Positions 7,477 through 15,998 of a DNA stretch of 64,000 nt are shown one piece after another. Source of the DNA: BJ22 sp021298375 (GTDB lineage: Bacteria; Planctomycetota; Planctomycetia; Pirellulales; Pirellulaceae); the NCBI GenBank assembly GCA_046343015.1, contig JBKDOL010000030.1:1-64000 (forward strand). The letters run 5' to 3'. The notes under the pieces were generated by a model that was given only the letters and a program-made list of their open reading frames with translations, searched no databases and was not told the origin of the DNA. The translations under genes were made by a program, and so were the position numbers. Each line of letters starts with the position of its first letter. The first letter of the stretch is position 1.

Positions 7477-9207
7477 ATGCAGAAAACAGGCTTTCGAATC
7501 TGGGCTACCTTGCTCCTCTGGTTGCTGGCATGGCTGGTCGGGAGTGAAGTTTCGGGAACTCAGCTTTTCACCCTGCAAGCTCAGAGCGAGCTGCAGCGCG
7601 TAGACGATGCCGCGAGTAAGGTTTCCGGGGCCGATACACTGGTCATCTGCCCGCCCGAGTTGCGACCGGATTTACAGCGCTGGATCGACTATCGCGAGTC
7701 ACAGGGGCATCGCTTGCTGGTCCTGGCCCCGCCGGCGTCGGCCTTTGAACTGAAGCAACTGATTCGACAACAGGCTCGGGAGCGCCAGTCGAAGCACTTG
7801 GTTCTTGTCGGTTCAGCTCGCGGCCCAGAGCCTTTGGTCCCGGTTGATCTCCGATTGGCGCAGGTCAATTTCTTTTTTGGGTCTGAACTCGACATCGCCA
7901 CAGACAACAGTTACGCGGACCTTGATCAGGATGGCTTTCCGGATCTCGCCTTGGGGAGAATTCCGGTGAGCACACCGGGCGAGCTGCGCCAGTACATTGA
8001 ACGCCTGATTGCCTATGAATTGGACCAGCCGCAGACAGCTTGGCGACGCCGCATCAATGTGATTGCGGGCGTGGGCGGTTTTGGAGGCGTGGCGGACAAG
8101 ACGATCGAGAACACGGTCAAAATCCTGCTCGGGGAACATGTGCCGCCGGGCTACGATGTGAGCGTTACCTACGGAAGTTGGACCAGCCCCTACTGCCCGG
8201 ACCCGCGGCAGTTTTCCCGCGTCTCGCTGGAGCGGTTCAACGAAGGATGCCTGTTCTGGGTTTACGTGGGGCACGGCAGTCGACATCGGCTGGATACGAT
8301 CCGCACGCCGCTGGGTCGCTATCCGGTCATGGACCTACCGTTGACCTCGCTCGTCTCACCGAGGGAGGGGCGTCCGATCGCCTTGTTCCTCGCCTGCCAC
8401 ACGGGTGCGATTGATGACCCGCGGACATCGCTCGCGGAGACCTTGTTATTGCGGGAAAAGGGACCGATTGCCGTGATCAGCGGCACGAGGGTGACGATGC
8501 CGACTGCCATGGGGCTGTTGGCGTTGGGATTGCTCGACCAGCAATTCGGCAGCAACACGGAGACGGTCGGCGAAATGCTCCGCCAGGCAAAGCTGCAGAT
8601 GCTGAGGGCGGGTGGCTCTGCCGAGTTGGCTGAAGTGCGGGAGATGATTGTCGGCTTGAACTTTCTCCTCAGTCCTCGCCCGGACATGCTCAACCAAGAG
8701 TTGAGTGAACACGTCCATTTATTTCACCTTCTGGGAGATCCCTTGATTCGCGTGCAGCGACCGGCGGTCCTCACGCTGAGCTTGGCCTCGACGGAGTTGC
8801 TGCCCGGGAGCGAACTGGAAATCCGGGGCACAGCACCGTGTGGAGGAGAGATCACCCTCGAAGTCTGTTACTCGCGCGACCGCTTGAGACAGCGTCCCCT
8901 CACCCGAGACCGAAGCAAGCTGACACCGGAAGGAATGCTTGACTTGCAAGCTGATTACGAGCGAACGCAGAACGAGGTTTGCCAACAGCAGCGGTTTCAG
9001 GTTGAGGCGGGCGATTTTTCCAGAAAATTAACCCTGCCCGCCGACCTGGAAGGCGCCGTGATCATTCGAGCCTTTCTGCAGTCTGATCAGGGAGTCGCAG
9101 TGGGCGGAGTGCGCGGAGAGATTCAGGGCTCAATCCCGAAGGCCCCCGGGGAATTGCCGCAGTTCGAACGAATAGGTGAGCGGCAACAACCGGGGCGCTC
9201 AAAATAG
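7477..9207 (+). CDS. Secreted gingipain-like (C25) cysteine peptidase
   Basis: 576 aa. An N-terminal hydrophobic signal (residues 7-30) is followed by a Rossmann-like prodomain/subdomain and a caspase-like domain. The His-Cys dyad fits H266 in WVYVGHGS and C307 in LFLACHTGAID. Other C25 features are TDNSYADLDQDGFPDLALGR with its acidic repeat, the run GPIAVISGTR, and FHLLGDPLIRV at the end of the catalytic domain. About 130 residues of beta-rich C-terminal region follow, resembling an Ig-like tail but without a recognisable type IX secretion signal. Likely a secreted or periplasmic protease. Its 3' end overlaps the convergent HExxH membrane gene by 9 bases. Confidence 0.87.
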   Translation: MQKTGFRIWATLLLWLLAWLVGSEVSGTQLFTLQAQSELQRVDDAASKVSGADTLVICPPELRPDLQRWIDYRESQGHRLLVLAPPASAFELKQLIRQQARERQSKHLVLVGSARGPEPLVPVDLRLAQVNFFFGSELDIATDNSYADLDQDGFPDLALGRIPVSTPGELRQYIERLIAYELDQPQTAWRRRINVIAGVGGFGGVADKTIENTVKILLGEHVPPGYDVSVTYGSWTSPYCPDPRQFSRVSLERFNEGCLFWVYVGHGSRHRLDTIRTPLGRYPVMDLPLTSLVSPREGRPIALFLACHTGAIDDPRTSLAETLLLREKGPIAVISGTRVTMPTAMGLLALGLLDQQFGSNTETVGEMLRQAKLQMLRAGGSAELAEVREMIVGLNFLLSPRPDMLNQELSEHVHLFHLLGDPLIRVQRPAVLTLSLASTELLPGSELEIRGTAPCGGEITLEVCYSRDRLRQRPLTRDRSKLTPEGMLDLQADYERTQNEVCQQQRFQVEAGDFSRKLTLPADLEGAVIIRAFLQSDQGVAVGGVRGEIQGSIPKAPGELPQFERIGERQQPGRSK

Positions 9208-9990
9208 CGCGGTCAAGGCGACCACCAGCACAGCGGCGAGACAGCAGATTGCCAGCGCCAGTAAAGCCACTCCCCACAGCGGAGCGACCGCTTGCAGCAC
9301 GCTCCAAGCGATCAACTGCGGCGATCCTCCGGCGGCACTGATGCCGATGCTGGCGATCGCCAGTAACGCCAGCAGCAAGACAGCCCCACGCAGCGAACCA
9401 GCGTAATCCGTTCGGCTGGGCGCCATGTGGCTGGCGATGCAGAGCACAAAGTAGCAAAACACCCAGAGCCGGGGCTTCAGGAGGTTTTCCGGATCGAGAA
9501 TCACTCCCAAACTCGAGCTTGCGGCTTTGAGCAATTGGCTGATCGAACTGGAGAGGCTGGTGAACTCCAGTTGCCTCGCTGCATCGAACGCGGTCCGAAT
9601 CGCAGCCGGGAAAAACAACCAGGTGAGCAACACCAAGACGACGGAGCCGCCGAGCAAAGGGGCGGTGCCGATAAAGACATTTCCGATTTCCTGGTAAAGG
9701 TTTCCCCGCCGGTAGCTGTGCCGGACATAGCCCAACCGCCCTTCCTCCAAGTCGGGGTCAAACAGCCGAATCTCGTCGACTCGATGCTGGAAGATCCAGC
9801 AGGCGATCGCGTGGCTGAACTCGTGGACGGGGGTTCCCAGCCAGCCGGTCCAGAGCACGGCCCGCCAACCGAACTGGCGGGCGAGTCGCCCTTGAATCAG
9901 ATGTTCCAAAGCGTGAATTGCCAGCGCAAACAGGACTGCGGGCAAGAGCAGGGTGCCAAGCAAAAGGAGATAGTCGACCAGCCAATTCAT
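9199..9990 (-). CDS. Membrane protein with HEFSH zinc-peptidase motif (M50-like)
   Basis: 263 aa with about six hydrophobic segments. TPVHEFSHAIACWIF, placed at the edge of the second membrane segment, is an HExxH motif in the position used by site-2-type (M50) and related intramembrane zinc proteases. A convincing M50 third-ligand motif (NxxPxxxLDG-like) is not seen, so peptidase activity is inferred only. The following segment (GYVRHSYRRGNLYQEIGNVFIGTAPLLGG) resembles the M50-like DUF3267/peptidase-like families. Convergent with the C25 peptidase, overlapping it by 9 bases. Confidence 0.8.
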   Translation of the reverse strand: MNWLVDYLLLLGTLLLPAVLFALAIHALEHLIQGRLARQFGWRAVLWTGWLGTPVHEFSHAIACWIFQHRVDEIRLFDPDLEEGRLGYVRHSYRRGNLYQEIGNVFIGTAPLLGGSVVLVLLTWLFFPAAIRTAFDAARQLEFTSLSSSISQLLKAASSSLGVILDPENLLKPRLWVFCYFVLCIASHMAPSRTDYAGSLRGAVLLLALLAIASIGISAAGGSPQLIAWSVLQAVAPLWGVALLALAICCLAAVLVVALTALF

Positions 9991-10149
9991 CCGCGAACCT
10001 GGGTTGGGGCTGCGGAGTCAGTCGCTCGGCGACCTCCTCAACGCAGCCGTTTTCTGATAATTTACCGAATCGTCTGGTCGGCAAAAACCGGCAGTCCCAT
10101 CGGTCGAGTCTGCTCTCCAGCCAAAAATGACCGGCCACTGTTCTCCTGC

Positions 10150-10177
10150 CGGAGCATTGCCATCGGAGCATTGCCAA
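10150..10177. repeat. 14-bp tandem duplication
   Basis: Two copies of cggagcattgccat (10150-10163 and 10164-10177) differ at one base. They lie in a gene-free spacer. Confidence 0.85.
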
Positions 10178-10222
10178 CCGGAAGTGTCTTCCTGACCTGG
10201 CCCAAGGGTCCAGATTCAGGAG

Positions 10223-10274
10223 CATGAGACGGCCGCGCAGGACGGTCGCGCAGGACGGTCGCTCAAGACGGCCG
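10223..10274. repeat. 13-bp tandem repeat, four copies
   Basis: Copies at 10223-10235, 10236-10248, 10249-10261 and 10262-10274. The middle two are identical (cgcaggacggtcg); the outer two are diverged but keep the core gacgg(t/c)cg. Confidence 0.85.
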
Positions 10275-10343
10275 CGCGAACCGACGGACGGATTTCAAAC
10301 TGGCGCGCAACTGCGTCGCCTCCTTTCACACGCGATTTGCAAC

Positions 10344-10793
10344 ATGAACCAGCCTCCCCGCATTAAACCACCGCGCGAGTCGGTCCCCAAGACCGAGAAT
10401 CTTTGCGCCTTCTGCACTGCCAAGTGCTGTCGGTACTTCGCCCTGCCGATTGATACTCCCACCGAGCCCAAGGACTTCGACTATATGCGGTGGTATCTGC
10501 TGCATGAGCAGGCCAGCGTGTTCCTGGACGAGGGGATTTGGTACCTGCTCGTGCACACGACTTGCCGTCATCTGCAGGACGATTACCGCTGTGGAATTTA
10601 CCATACTCGGCCCCAGATCTGCCGGGAGTATTCGACCGACAACTGCGAGTATGACGACAGCTACGTCTACGAGGGTTACTTCGAATTGCCTGACCAGGTA
10701 CAAGAGTACTTCGAAGCCCGCTTCACCAGCGACCCGGAAGACCCGCATTTCCGTTCTCCCAAGCCGGAGATGTTTCCGATTCTGAATAACTGA
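10344..10793 (+). CDS. YkgJ-family cysteine-cluster protein
   Basis: 149 aa. A small cytoplasmic protein of the YkgJ (zinc/iron-chelating) type. Cys residues form LCAFCTAKCC near the N terminus, then TTCRHL, RCGIYHTRPQICREY and DNCEYD, the spacing expected for a bound metal or Fe-S cluster. RPxxCREY is typical of the family. ATG 10344 is chosen because the family pattern begins soon after it and the upstream frame is repeat-derived. The gene ends 6 bases before hisS and is surely cotranscribed with it. Exact biochemical role unknown. Confidence 0.88.
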   Translation: MNQPPRIKPPRESVPKTENLCAFCTAKCCRYFALPIDTPTEPKDFDYMRWYLLHEQASVFLDEGIWYLLVHTTCRHLQDDYRCGIYHTRPQICREYSTDNCEYDDSYVYEGYFELPDQVQEYFEARFTSDPEDPHFRSPKPEMFPILNN

Positions 10794-10799
10794 GTTGAC

Positions 10800-12152
10800 A
10801 TGAACGAAAAAACAGTCGAGCGGATTGAACCGCGAACACTCAAAGGCTTTCGCGATTATCTGCCCGAAGCGATGCTCCCGCGCGAGCGGTTAATGGAGAC
10901 AGCGCGTAAAGTCTATCGATCGTTTGGCTTCGCCCCGATCGACACACCGACGCTGGAGTACTTTGAAGTGCTTGCCGGCAAAGGGAGTGAAGAGACCGAT
11001 CGGCAGATGTACCACTTTGAAGATCAAGGTGGCCGTCATGTTGGGATGCGTTTTGACTTGACCGTTCCGCTGGCCAGATTTGTCGCCCAGCATGCGAACG
11101 AAATCGGCTTTCCGTTCAAGCGGTATCACATTGCTACCGTCTGGCGGGGAGAGGCCCCCCAAGCGGGTCGCTATCGCGAGTTCATGCAGTGCGATTTCGA
11201 CACCATCGGAACGGAATCCATCGCCAGCGATATCGAGACGGCCTTGGTAATCAATGAGCTGCTGACCGCAATCGGTTTTGAGCGGTTCCAAATCCGGTTA
11301 AATAATCGCAAAGTACTGAACGGCTTGTTGAAGCGGTTTGGCTTGCTCGATCAATCGACGGCCGTGTTGAGGGCGATCGACAAGCTGGGGAAGATCGGCC
11401 CCGAGGGTGTGGCCAAAGAACTGCGCGAGTCGACCAATGCGGCTGCAGAACAGGTGGCTGCGATTCTTCAAATGACAGCGGTCAGCGGAACGACGGCGGA
11501 TGTCTTGCGGCAATTGGAACTGCTCGCCGGCGATGAAGAGTTGGCTGTCCGTGGACTGGACGAGTTGCGATCCGTGGTCGGCGGTTCGGCGGCGGGCGGC
11601 ATTCCGGACGGAAGGTTGGCGATTGATGTTTCCATTGCCCGTGGACTCGATTATTACACCGGCTCCATCTACGAAACATTCCTGACCGACTTGCCGACGA
11701 TTGGCAGTGTCTGTTCCGGCGGACGTTACGATGACTTGGCCAAGCTGTTCACCAAGCAGCATCTGCCGGGAATCGGCGCCAGCCTCGGTTTGGACCGACT
11801 CTTGGCGGCGATGGAAGAGTTGAAATTGCTGCCCCAGGCGAAGACACCGGCTCAGGTCCTGGTGGTCCAGTTTGACGCCGGTTCGCTCCCTTACTATCTC
11901 ACTTTGGCCAAACAATTGCGGGCCGCCGGAATCGGGGTCGAGGTTTTCCCCGAACCGAAAAAGGTCGGGCAACAGTTCAAATATGCGGATCGCCGCGGAT
12001 TTGCCGCCGCCGTGATCGCGGGACCGGACGAAGTGGCTGCCGGAAAGGTCCAATTGAAATGGCTGGCTGAAGGCAGTCAAGCCGAGGTCTCGGTTGGGAA
12101 TGGAGCCGCGGAGTTAATCGCTCAGTTACGCGCCAAGCTGGGCGGAGCCTGA
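10800..12152 (+). CDS. hisS: Histidyl-tRNA synthetase
   Basis: 450 aa. Charges tRNA-His with histidine in the cytoplasm. Class II synthetase: motif 1 region (KGFRDYLPEAMLPRERLMETARKVY is the N-terminal signature), motif 2 WRGEAPQAGRYREFMQCDFD, the His-specific RGLDYYTGSIYE, and motif 3 GIGASLGLDRLL. An anticodon-binding domain occupies about residues 350-450. Length is slightly above the bacterial norm of about 420-430. Second gene of a two-gene unit with the Cys-cluster protein. Confidence 0.97.
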   Translation: MNEKTVERIEPRTLKGFRDYLPEAMLPRERLMETARKVYRSFGFAPIDTPTLEYFEVLAGKGSEETDRQMYHFEDQGGRHVGMRFDLTVPLARFVAQHANEIGFPFKRYHIATVWRGEAPQAGRYREFMQCDFDTIGTESIASDIETALVINELLTAIGFERFQIRLNNRKVLNGLLKRFGLLDQSTAVLRAIDKLGKIGPEGVAKELRESTNAAAEQVAAILQMTAVSGTTADVLRQLELLAGDEELAVRGLDELRSVVGGSAAGGIPDGRLAIDVSIARGLDYYTGSIYETFLTDLPTIGSVCSGGRYDDLAKLFTKQHLPGIGASLGLDRLLAAMEELKLLPQAKTPAQVLVVQFDAGSLPYYLTLAKQLRAAGIGVEVFPEPKKVGQQFKYADRRGFAAAVIAGPDEVAAGKVQLKWLAEGSQAEVSVGNGAAELIAQLRAKLGGA

Positions 12153-12272
12153 AATTGAACTAGAATAGAGGAGAGCCAGCGAGGTCTGCTCAACGAGTAC
12201 GACCATCTTAGCTTGGAAAACTCCCTCACCATTCGCCCATCCGAATTCATTCCTTTCTCTTAGAGCCAGACC

Positions 12273-12461
12273 GTGGAAGACGCAGCTTACACCTCTCAAC
12301 TACTGTTCTACGGCTTGCTCACGTTGGGCGTCTTGTCGACCTGCATTCCGCGTCCGCGAAAAAAAGACATTCCGGAAAACCTCGCCAAGGCCGAAAAGGA
12401 AGCCCGCAAAGGGGGCAACAACGTTCCCAAGGGCCGCTACAAGCCGCTCCGCAACCCGTAG
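12273..12461 (+). CDS. Small membrane protein, unknown
   Basis: 62 aa, GTG start at 12273. One hydrophobic segment (about residues 9-25) precedes a basic, Lys/Arg-rich tail (PRPRKKDIPENLAKAEKE and PKGRYKPLRNP). The charge pattern fits an N-out or anchored small protein. It begins 120 bases after hisS. No family recognised. The call rests on sensible composition alone and could be wrong. Confidence 0.5.
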   Translation: MEDAAYTSQLLFYGLLTLGVLSTCIPRPRKKDIPENLAKAEKEARKGGNNVPKGRYKPLRNP

Positions 12462-12499
12462 CCTGAAAGCTGCTGGAACTTGGCCGAGCCGGCATTTGT

Positions 12500-12560
12500 C
12501 GCTCCGCACTTGGCCGGCCCCGCTCCGCACTTGGCCAACATTGCTCCGCACATGGCCGGG
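12500..12560. repeat. 21-bp tandem repeat, three copies
   Basis: Copies at 12500-12520, 12521-12541 and a 19-base one at 12542-12560 share the core gctccgcac(t/a)tggcc. They lie in a spacer of about 300 bases between two convergent small genes. Confidence 0.85.
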
Positions 12561-12757
12561 TTTCAGACACGATTCCCCGGCACGCTCGATTACATCCGTG
12601 GCCTGAATATCCATGGCGCGAGGCGGTTGGCTCGGCGCCCGGCAAGCTTGTGCTGTGAGCAGCGGTTGGTAGTGGCTCCTCTGGAAGCGTTGCTCGGGCC
12701 CAAGTTGGTTCTGTGCCGCGGGAATTCGCGGGACCGTCGCGCACTGCCGTCGCGGCG

Positions 12758-13003
12758 CTATCGGCGCCCCTTTTTTAGCCACAGGGCGAGCGCCCAACCA
12801 CCAATGAACAACGAGCCGATTCCCAGCAGTACGGATGCCTTCCAACCTGCTTGGGGGACGGGAGACCACCAAATCGATCCGGTCATCGCGAGGAGCCAAC
12901 AGGCGGCCACGGCGATGATCGCGAGCAGCGTGCGATTGAGTCGAGGCGGGAGGTTCGGCGAGGTCGGCCCAGTCGCTGGTTTCAGCTCTTTCGCTTGAGC
13001 CAT
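12758..13003 (-). CDS. Small two-helix membrane protein after ilvC
   Basis: 81 aa. A Pro/Lys-rich cytoplasmic-looking N terminus precedes two hydrophobic segments (about residues 27-45 and 54-76) and a KKGRR tail. Its ATG at 13003 lies inside the 3' end of ilvC on the same strand, a 22-base overlap that suggests translational coupling. No known family recognised. Confidence 0.65.
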   Translation of the reverse strand: MAQAKELKPATGPTSPNLPPRLNRTLLAIIAVAACWLLAMTGSIWWSPVPQAGWKASVLLGIGSLFIGGWALALWLKKGRR

Positions 13004-13983
13004 GGCATCATTCCTCGCAGTTCTTTGCCGGTGGTTTCAAGCAGCGAGCCGGCAACTTCTTGTTGCATTTGCTGAGCCAATTGTCCACCTTCCTTTTGAG
13101 CCGCGAGAAACTCTCGGGCGAAGCTGCCCGACTGAATTTCGTCGAGAATCTGTCGCATGTTGCGGCGGACGTGTTGGTCGATAATCCGCGGGCCTCGAGT
13201 CAGGTCGCCGTATTCCGCGGTGGTCGAAATGACGTCCCGCATCGCCGCGACTCCCTTCGCGTGTAACAAGTCGACAATAATCTTCAGTTCGTGCAGGCAC
13301 TCGAAGTAGGCTAATTCCGGTTGGTAGCCCGCTTCGACAAGCGTGTCAAATCCGGCCTGCACGAGCGAAGTCAAACCACCGCAGAGGACAGCCTGCTCGC
13401 CAAACAAATCGGTTTCCGTTTCGGCAGCGATGGTAGTCTGAATCACACCGGCCTTGGTTCCGCCCAAAGCGCGGGCGTAGGCCAGCCCCAACGGCAGAAT
13501 CTCCTGCTCCTCGCCCGGGTCCGTCGCTATCAGGCAAGGGACTCCTCCACCCTGCAGATACTCGCCCCGGACCATATGTCCTTGTCCCTTGGGAGCGACC
13601 AGCAAGCGGTGATAGCCTTGGTCGCGGGAAACGAGGTTGTAATGAAAGCTGAAACCGTGACAGGTCAGAGCCGTAAATCCGCGGCTCGCGTGGGGCAGAA
13701 TCTCCCGGCGAAAGACCTCGCCGTGAACTTCGTCTGGCATCATCAGACAGACGATAGCGGCACCCGCGACCGCGGCCGGAACTTCCTGGGGCTGAAACCC
13801 ATCCCGCTCGGCCTCCTTCCAGCCGCGGCCGCCGGGCCGTGCGGCGACCGTTACTTCGCAACCCGAGTCGCGCAGGTTGAGGGCGTGGGCCTGCCCTTGG
13901 GCGCCGTAGCCGACCACGGCCACCAGTTTCCCGTTCAGGTCGTAGCCAGCTGCATCCGCTTCGTAGAAGATTTTGGTTTTCAT
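12982..13983 (-). CDS. ilvC: Ketol-acid reductoisomerase (class I)
   Basis: 333 aa, the usual class I length. Converts acetolactate or acetohydroxybutyrate to the dihydroxy acid in valine/isoleucine/leucine synthesis, using NADPH and Mg2+. The N-terminal Rossmann motif GYGAQGQAHALNLRDSG is at residues 25-41, followed by the cofactor loop AARPGGRGW. CHGFSFHYN and the C-terminal knotted domain with Asp/Glu metal ligands (ETDLFGEQAVLCGG, FECLHELK) are intact. ATG 13983 matches the family start; a longer frame upstream has no support. No ilvB/ilvN/ilvD in the window. Followed by the overlapping small membrane gene. Confidence 0.97.
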   Translation of the reverse strand: MKTKIFYEADAAGYDLNGKLVAVVGYGAQGQAHALNLRDSGCEVTVAARPGGRGWKEAERDGFQPQEVPAAVAGAAIVCLMMPDEVHGEVFRREILPHASRGFTALTCHGFSFHYNLVSRDQGYHRLLVAPKGQGHMVRGEYLQGGGVPCLIATDPGEEQEILPLGLAYARALGGTKAGVIQTTIAAETETDLFGEQAVLCGGLTSLVQAGFDTLVEAGYQPELAYFECLHELKIIVDLLHAKGVAAMRDVISTTAEYGDLTRGPRIIDQHVRRNMRQILDEIQSGSFAREFLAAQKEGGQLAQQMQQEVAGSLLETTGKELRGMMPWLKRKS

Positions 13984-14334
13984 CGGGGTTATGTTGGTTT
14001 GAGGACTGTCTCGTGCGGGGGATTCGCAAGGGCGAGCCAACGTCGCCGGACCGATTTGCTGCCCGAGGGCGGTTGTCCGTTTCGGGGGTCCTTCGTCAGG
14101 CGGCGCGCAACTGCTAAAGTATCGGGGCCGCCGCGTCCCGGTCACACTTTGTTTCTGGGCCTGTAACTTGGCTCAGGACCCAATGGCTGCGAGTGCAGAT
14201 GCGCTGCAAGAACAGATGCGCTGCAAGTACAGATGCAACGTACGACCTCAGCTCACCTGACCTCAACTTAGCTGGTCGGTTTGACGCGTCTTCCGCGGCC
14301 ACACAAACCGTTATTTTCACCCCAAGTTTACAGC
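13984..14334. other. Divergent spacer between ilvC and a small membrane gene
   Basis: About 350 bases expected to hold promoters for both strands. A 17-bp duplication with a partial third copy (14197-14240) and a looser 15-bp duplication (14245-14274) are visible. No leader peptide or T-box-like structure for branched-chain amino-acid control was recognised. Confidence 0.4.
14197..14240. repeat. 17-bp tandem duplication plus partial copy
   Basis: Copies agatgcgctgcaagaac at 14197-14213 and 14214-14230 differ at one base. A partial third copy starts at 14231. A weaker 15-bp duplication (12 of 15 matching) follows at 14245-14274. Confidence 0.85.
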
Positions 14335-14625
14335 ATGGCTGTTCGAGAACACAGAGCCGGAGCTGATCCGGGAGCGAGCGCAGACAACCGCCGCCGAACG
14401 AGTTGGGGCTGGTTGACCGTCTTTCGGTTTGGCCTGGTGCTGATCGCCCTGTTGCTGCTCAACAGCTTTCTGGTCAAGGCCATGGTCGACAGCTCCGCCC
14501 TGATGGCCGATGACCTGCGAATCACGCAGACGCTGCAATTCGCCCTGCCTCTGCTGATGATCTTTGTCGAATTTTGGCTGTACGACCTCCTCAAGGCGGC
14601 TTTAGCCACGGACCGAGAGGCTTGA
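14335..14625 (+). CDS. Small two-helix membrane protein
   Basis: 96 aa. A basic N terminus precedes two hydrophobic segments (about residues 29-52 and 68-88) separated by a short acidic loop with MVDSSALMADDLR. ATG 14335 is preferred over TTG 14281 in the same frame. It ends 28 bases before bioA and is probably cotranscribed. No family recognised. Confidence 0.65.
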   Translation: MAVREHRAGADPGASADNRRRTSWGWLTVFRFGLVLIALLLLNSFLVKAMVDSSALMADDLRITQTLQFALPLLMIFVEFWLYDLLKAALATDREA

Positions 14626-14653
14626 GCAAGAGGATCGAAACGGGGCGGGGCAT

Positions 14654-15973
14654 ATGACGAGCGATGGGACGAAACGAACCGACGATCCGGTGACTGGCCG
14701 AGCAGACGCCAGCGTGGGAGTCTCGGAGCAACTGCGGCACAAGCATTTGTGGATGCCTTATTCGCAAATGAAGACAGCCTTGCCCGCGGTCGAGATCGTA
14801 TCGACCCTGGGTGTCTTTCTGCAGACCGCCGATGGACGGCGGTTGATAGACGCGATCAGTTGTTGGTGGACGGCCTGTCATGGTCACCGCCATCCGCACT
14901 TGGTCAGTGCCGTCGCCGACCAGCTCAAGACGATGCCGCATGTGATGCTGGGCGGGATCCAGCACCCGCAGGCCAAGCGGCTGGCCGCGCGGTTGGCTCA
15001 ACTCCTGCCGGGAGACCTCAATCATGTCTTTTTCAGCGACTCGGGATCGGTTGCAGTCGAGGTGGCGCTCAAGATAGCGAAGCAGTACTGGTTGAATCAG
15101 GGCGAGTCGGGGCGAAACCATTTTGTCTGCTTCCAACATGCCTACCACGGTGACACGACTGGCGCCATGAGCGTCTGCGATCCGGTCGACAGCATGCATG
15201 CCCATTTCAAAGGGTTTTTGCTCAAGCAGTTTCCCCGACCGATTCCCCAAACCGAGCAAGAGTTTGCGGAGTTCTCGCAATTCCTGCGGCACCATCGCCA
15301 TGAATTGGCTGGCGTGATCATCGAGCCACTGGTGCAAGGCGCGGCCGGGATGAAGTTTCATTCGGCGGGCCAATTGAGAGAGTTGGCCGAGCGGGTGCGA
15401 GCTGAGAGGCTGCTTTTGATTGCCGATGAAATCGCAACCGGTTTCGGGCGGACGGGAACGATGTTCGCTTGCGATCAGGCCGAAATCGTTCCCGACTTGA
15501 TCTGCCTCGGCAAGGGACTGACCGGGGGGATGCTACCTCTGGCGGCAACCGTCGCAACCACAGAAGTCTTCAACCAGTTCTACAGCGATGAACCGGACCA
15601 CGCCCTAATGCACGGTCCCACCTACATGGGCAATGCACTCGCCTGCGCCGCCGCAAACGCCTCGATCGACTTGTTCGAAAAAGAACCGCGTCTGGAACAA
15701 GCCCGGCGAATTGCCGAGTGGGGTGAGGAACGACTGGGGCGATTGCGCTCGCACCCGCGGGTCCGCCAGCTGCGGTGCCTCGGAGCGCTGGTCGTGGTCG
15801 AGATCGACTGCGAGCCGGGCTTGAAGCCGGTTGTTCCCCGGTACATCGAGAAGGGTGTCTGGGCGCGGCCGCTGCGCAACACGCTCTACCTCGCCCCTCC
15901 GTTTGTGATCAGCTGGCCGCAACTGGAACAGTGTGCCGATGCTCTGCAGTGGGTGCTCGATAACCTGCCCTGA
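14654..15973 (+). CDS. bioA: Adenosylmethionine-8-amino-7-oxononanoate transaminase
   Basis: 439 aa. PLP-dependent class III aminotransferase making 7,8-diaminononanoate in biotin synthesis, using S-adenosylmethionine as amino donor. Diagnostic features: HLWMPYSQM near the N terminus, SCWWTACHGHRHP in the substrate region, FFSDSGSVAVEVALKIA for PLP-phosphate binding, IADEIATGFGRTG, and the Schiff-base Lys at about K287 in LGKGLTGG. HGPTYMGNALACAAA is also typical. No other biotin genes are visible nearby. Convergent with nfo, 25 bases apart. Confidence 0.95.
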   Translation: MTSDGTKRTDDPVTGRADASVGVSEQLRHKHLWMPYSQMKTALPAVEIVSTLGVFLQTADGRRLIDAISCWWTACHGHRHPHLVSAVADQLKTMPHVMLGGIQHPQAKRLAARLAQLLPGDLNHVFFSDSGSVAVEVALKIAKQYWLNQGESGRNHFVCFQHAYHGDTTGAMSVCDPVDSMHAHFKGFLLKQFPRPIPQTEQEFAEFSQFLRHHRHELAGVIIEPLVQGAAGMKFHSAGQLRELAERVRAERLLLIADEIATGFGRTGTMFACDQAEIVPDLICLGKGLTGGMLPLAATVATTEVFNQFYSDEPDHALMHGPTYMGNALACAAANASIDLFEKEPRLEQARRIAEWGEERLGRLRSHPRVRQLRCLGALVVVEIDCEPGLKPVVPRYIEKGVWARPLRNTLYLAPPFVISWPQLEQCADALQWVLDNLP

Positions 15974-15998
15974 GTGCCGCGTCTCCGGGTTTCCTGAA

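Larger units (their letters stand above)
9991..10343. other. Divergent spacer with short tandem duplications
   Basis: About 350 bases between the divergent membrane-protein and YkgJ-like genes. It contains two tandem duplications listed separately (10150-10177 and 10223-10274). A + strand frame is open from 10224 but its translation is made of the Arg-rich repeat and it is judged non-coding. Confidence 0.5.

Noticed and set aside
12300..12899. A minus-strand frame with GQVRSxxG repeats
   Set aside because: The repetition is produced by the 21-bp spacer repeat; the frame overlaps both flanking small genes and has no start site.
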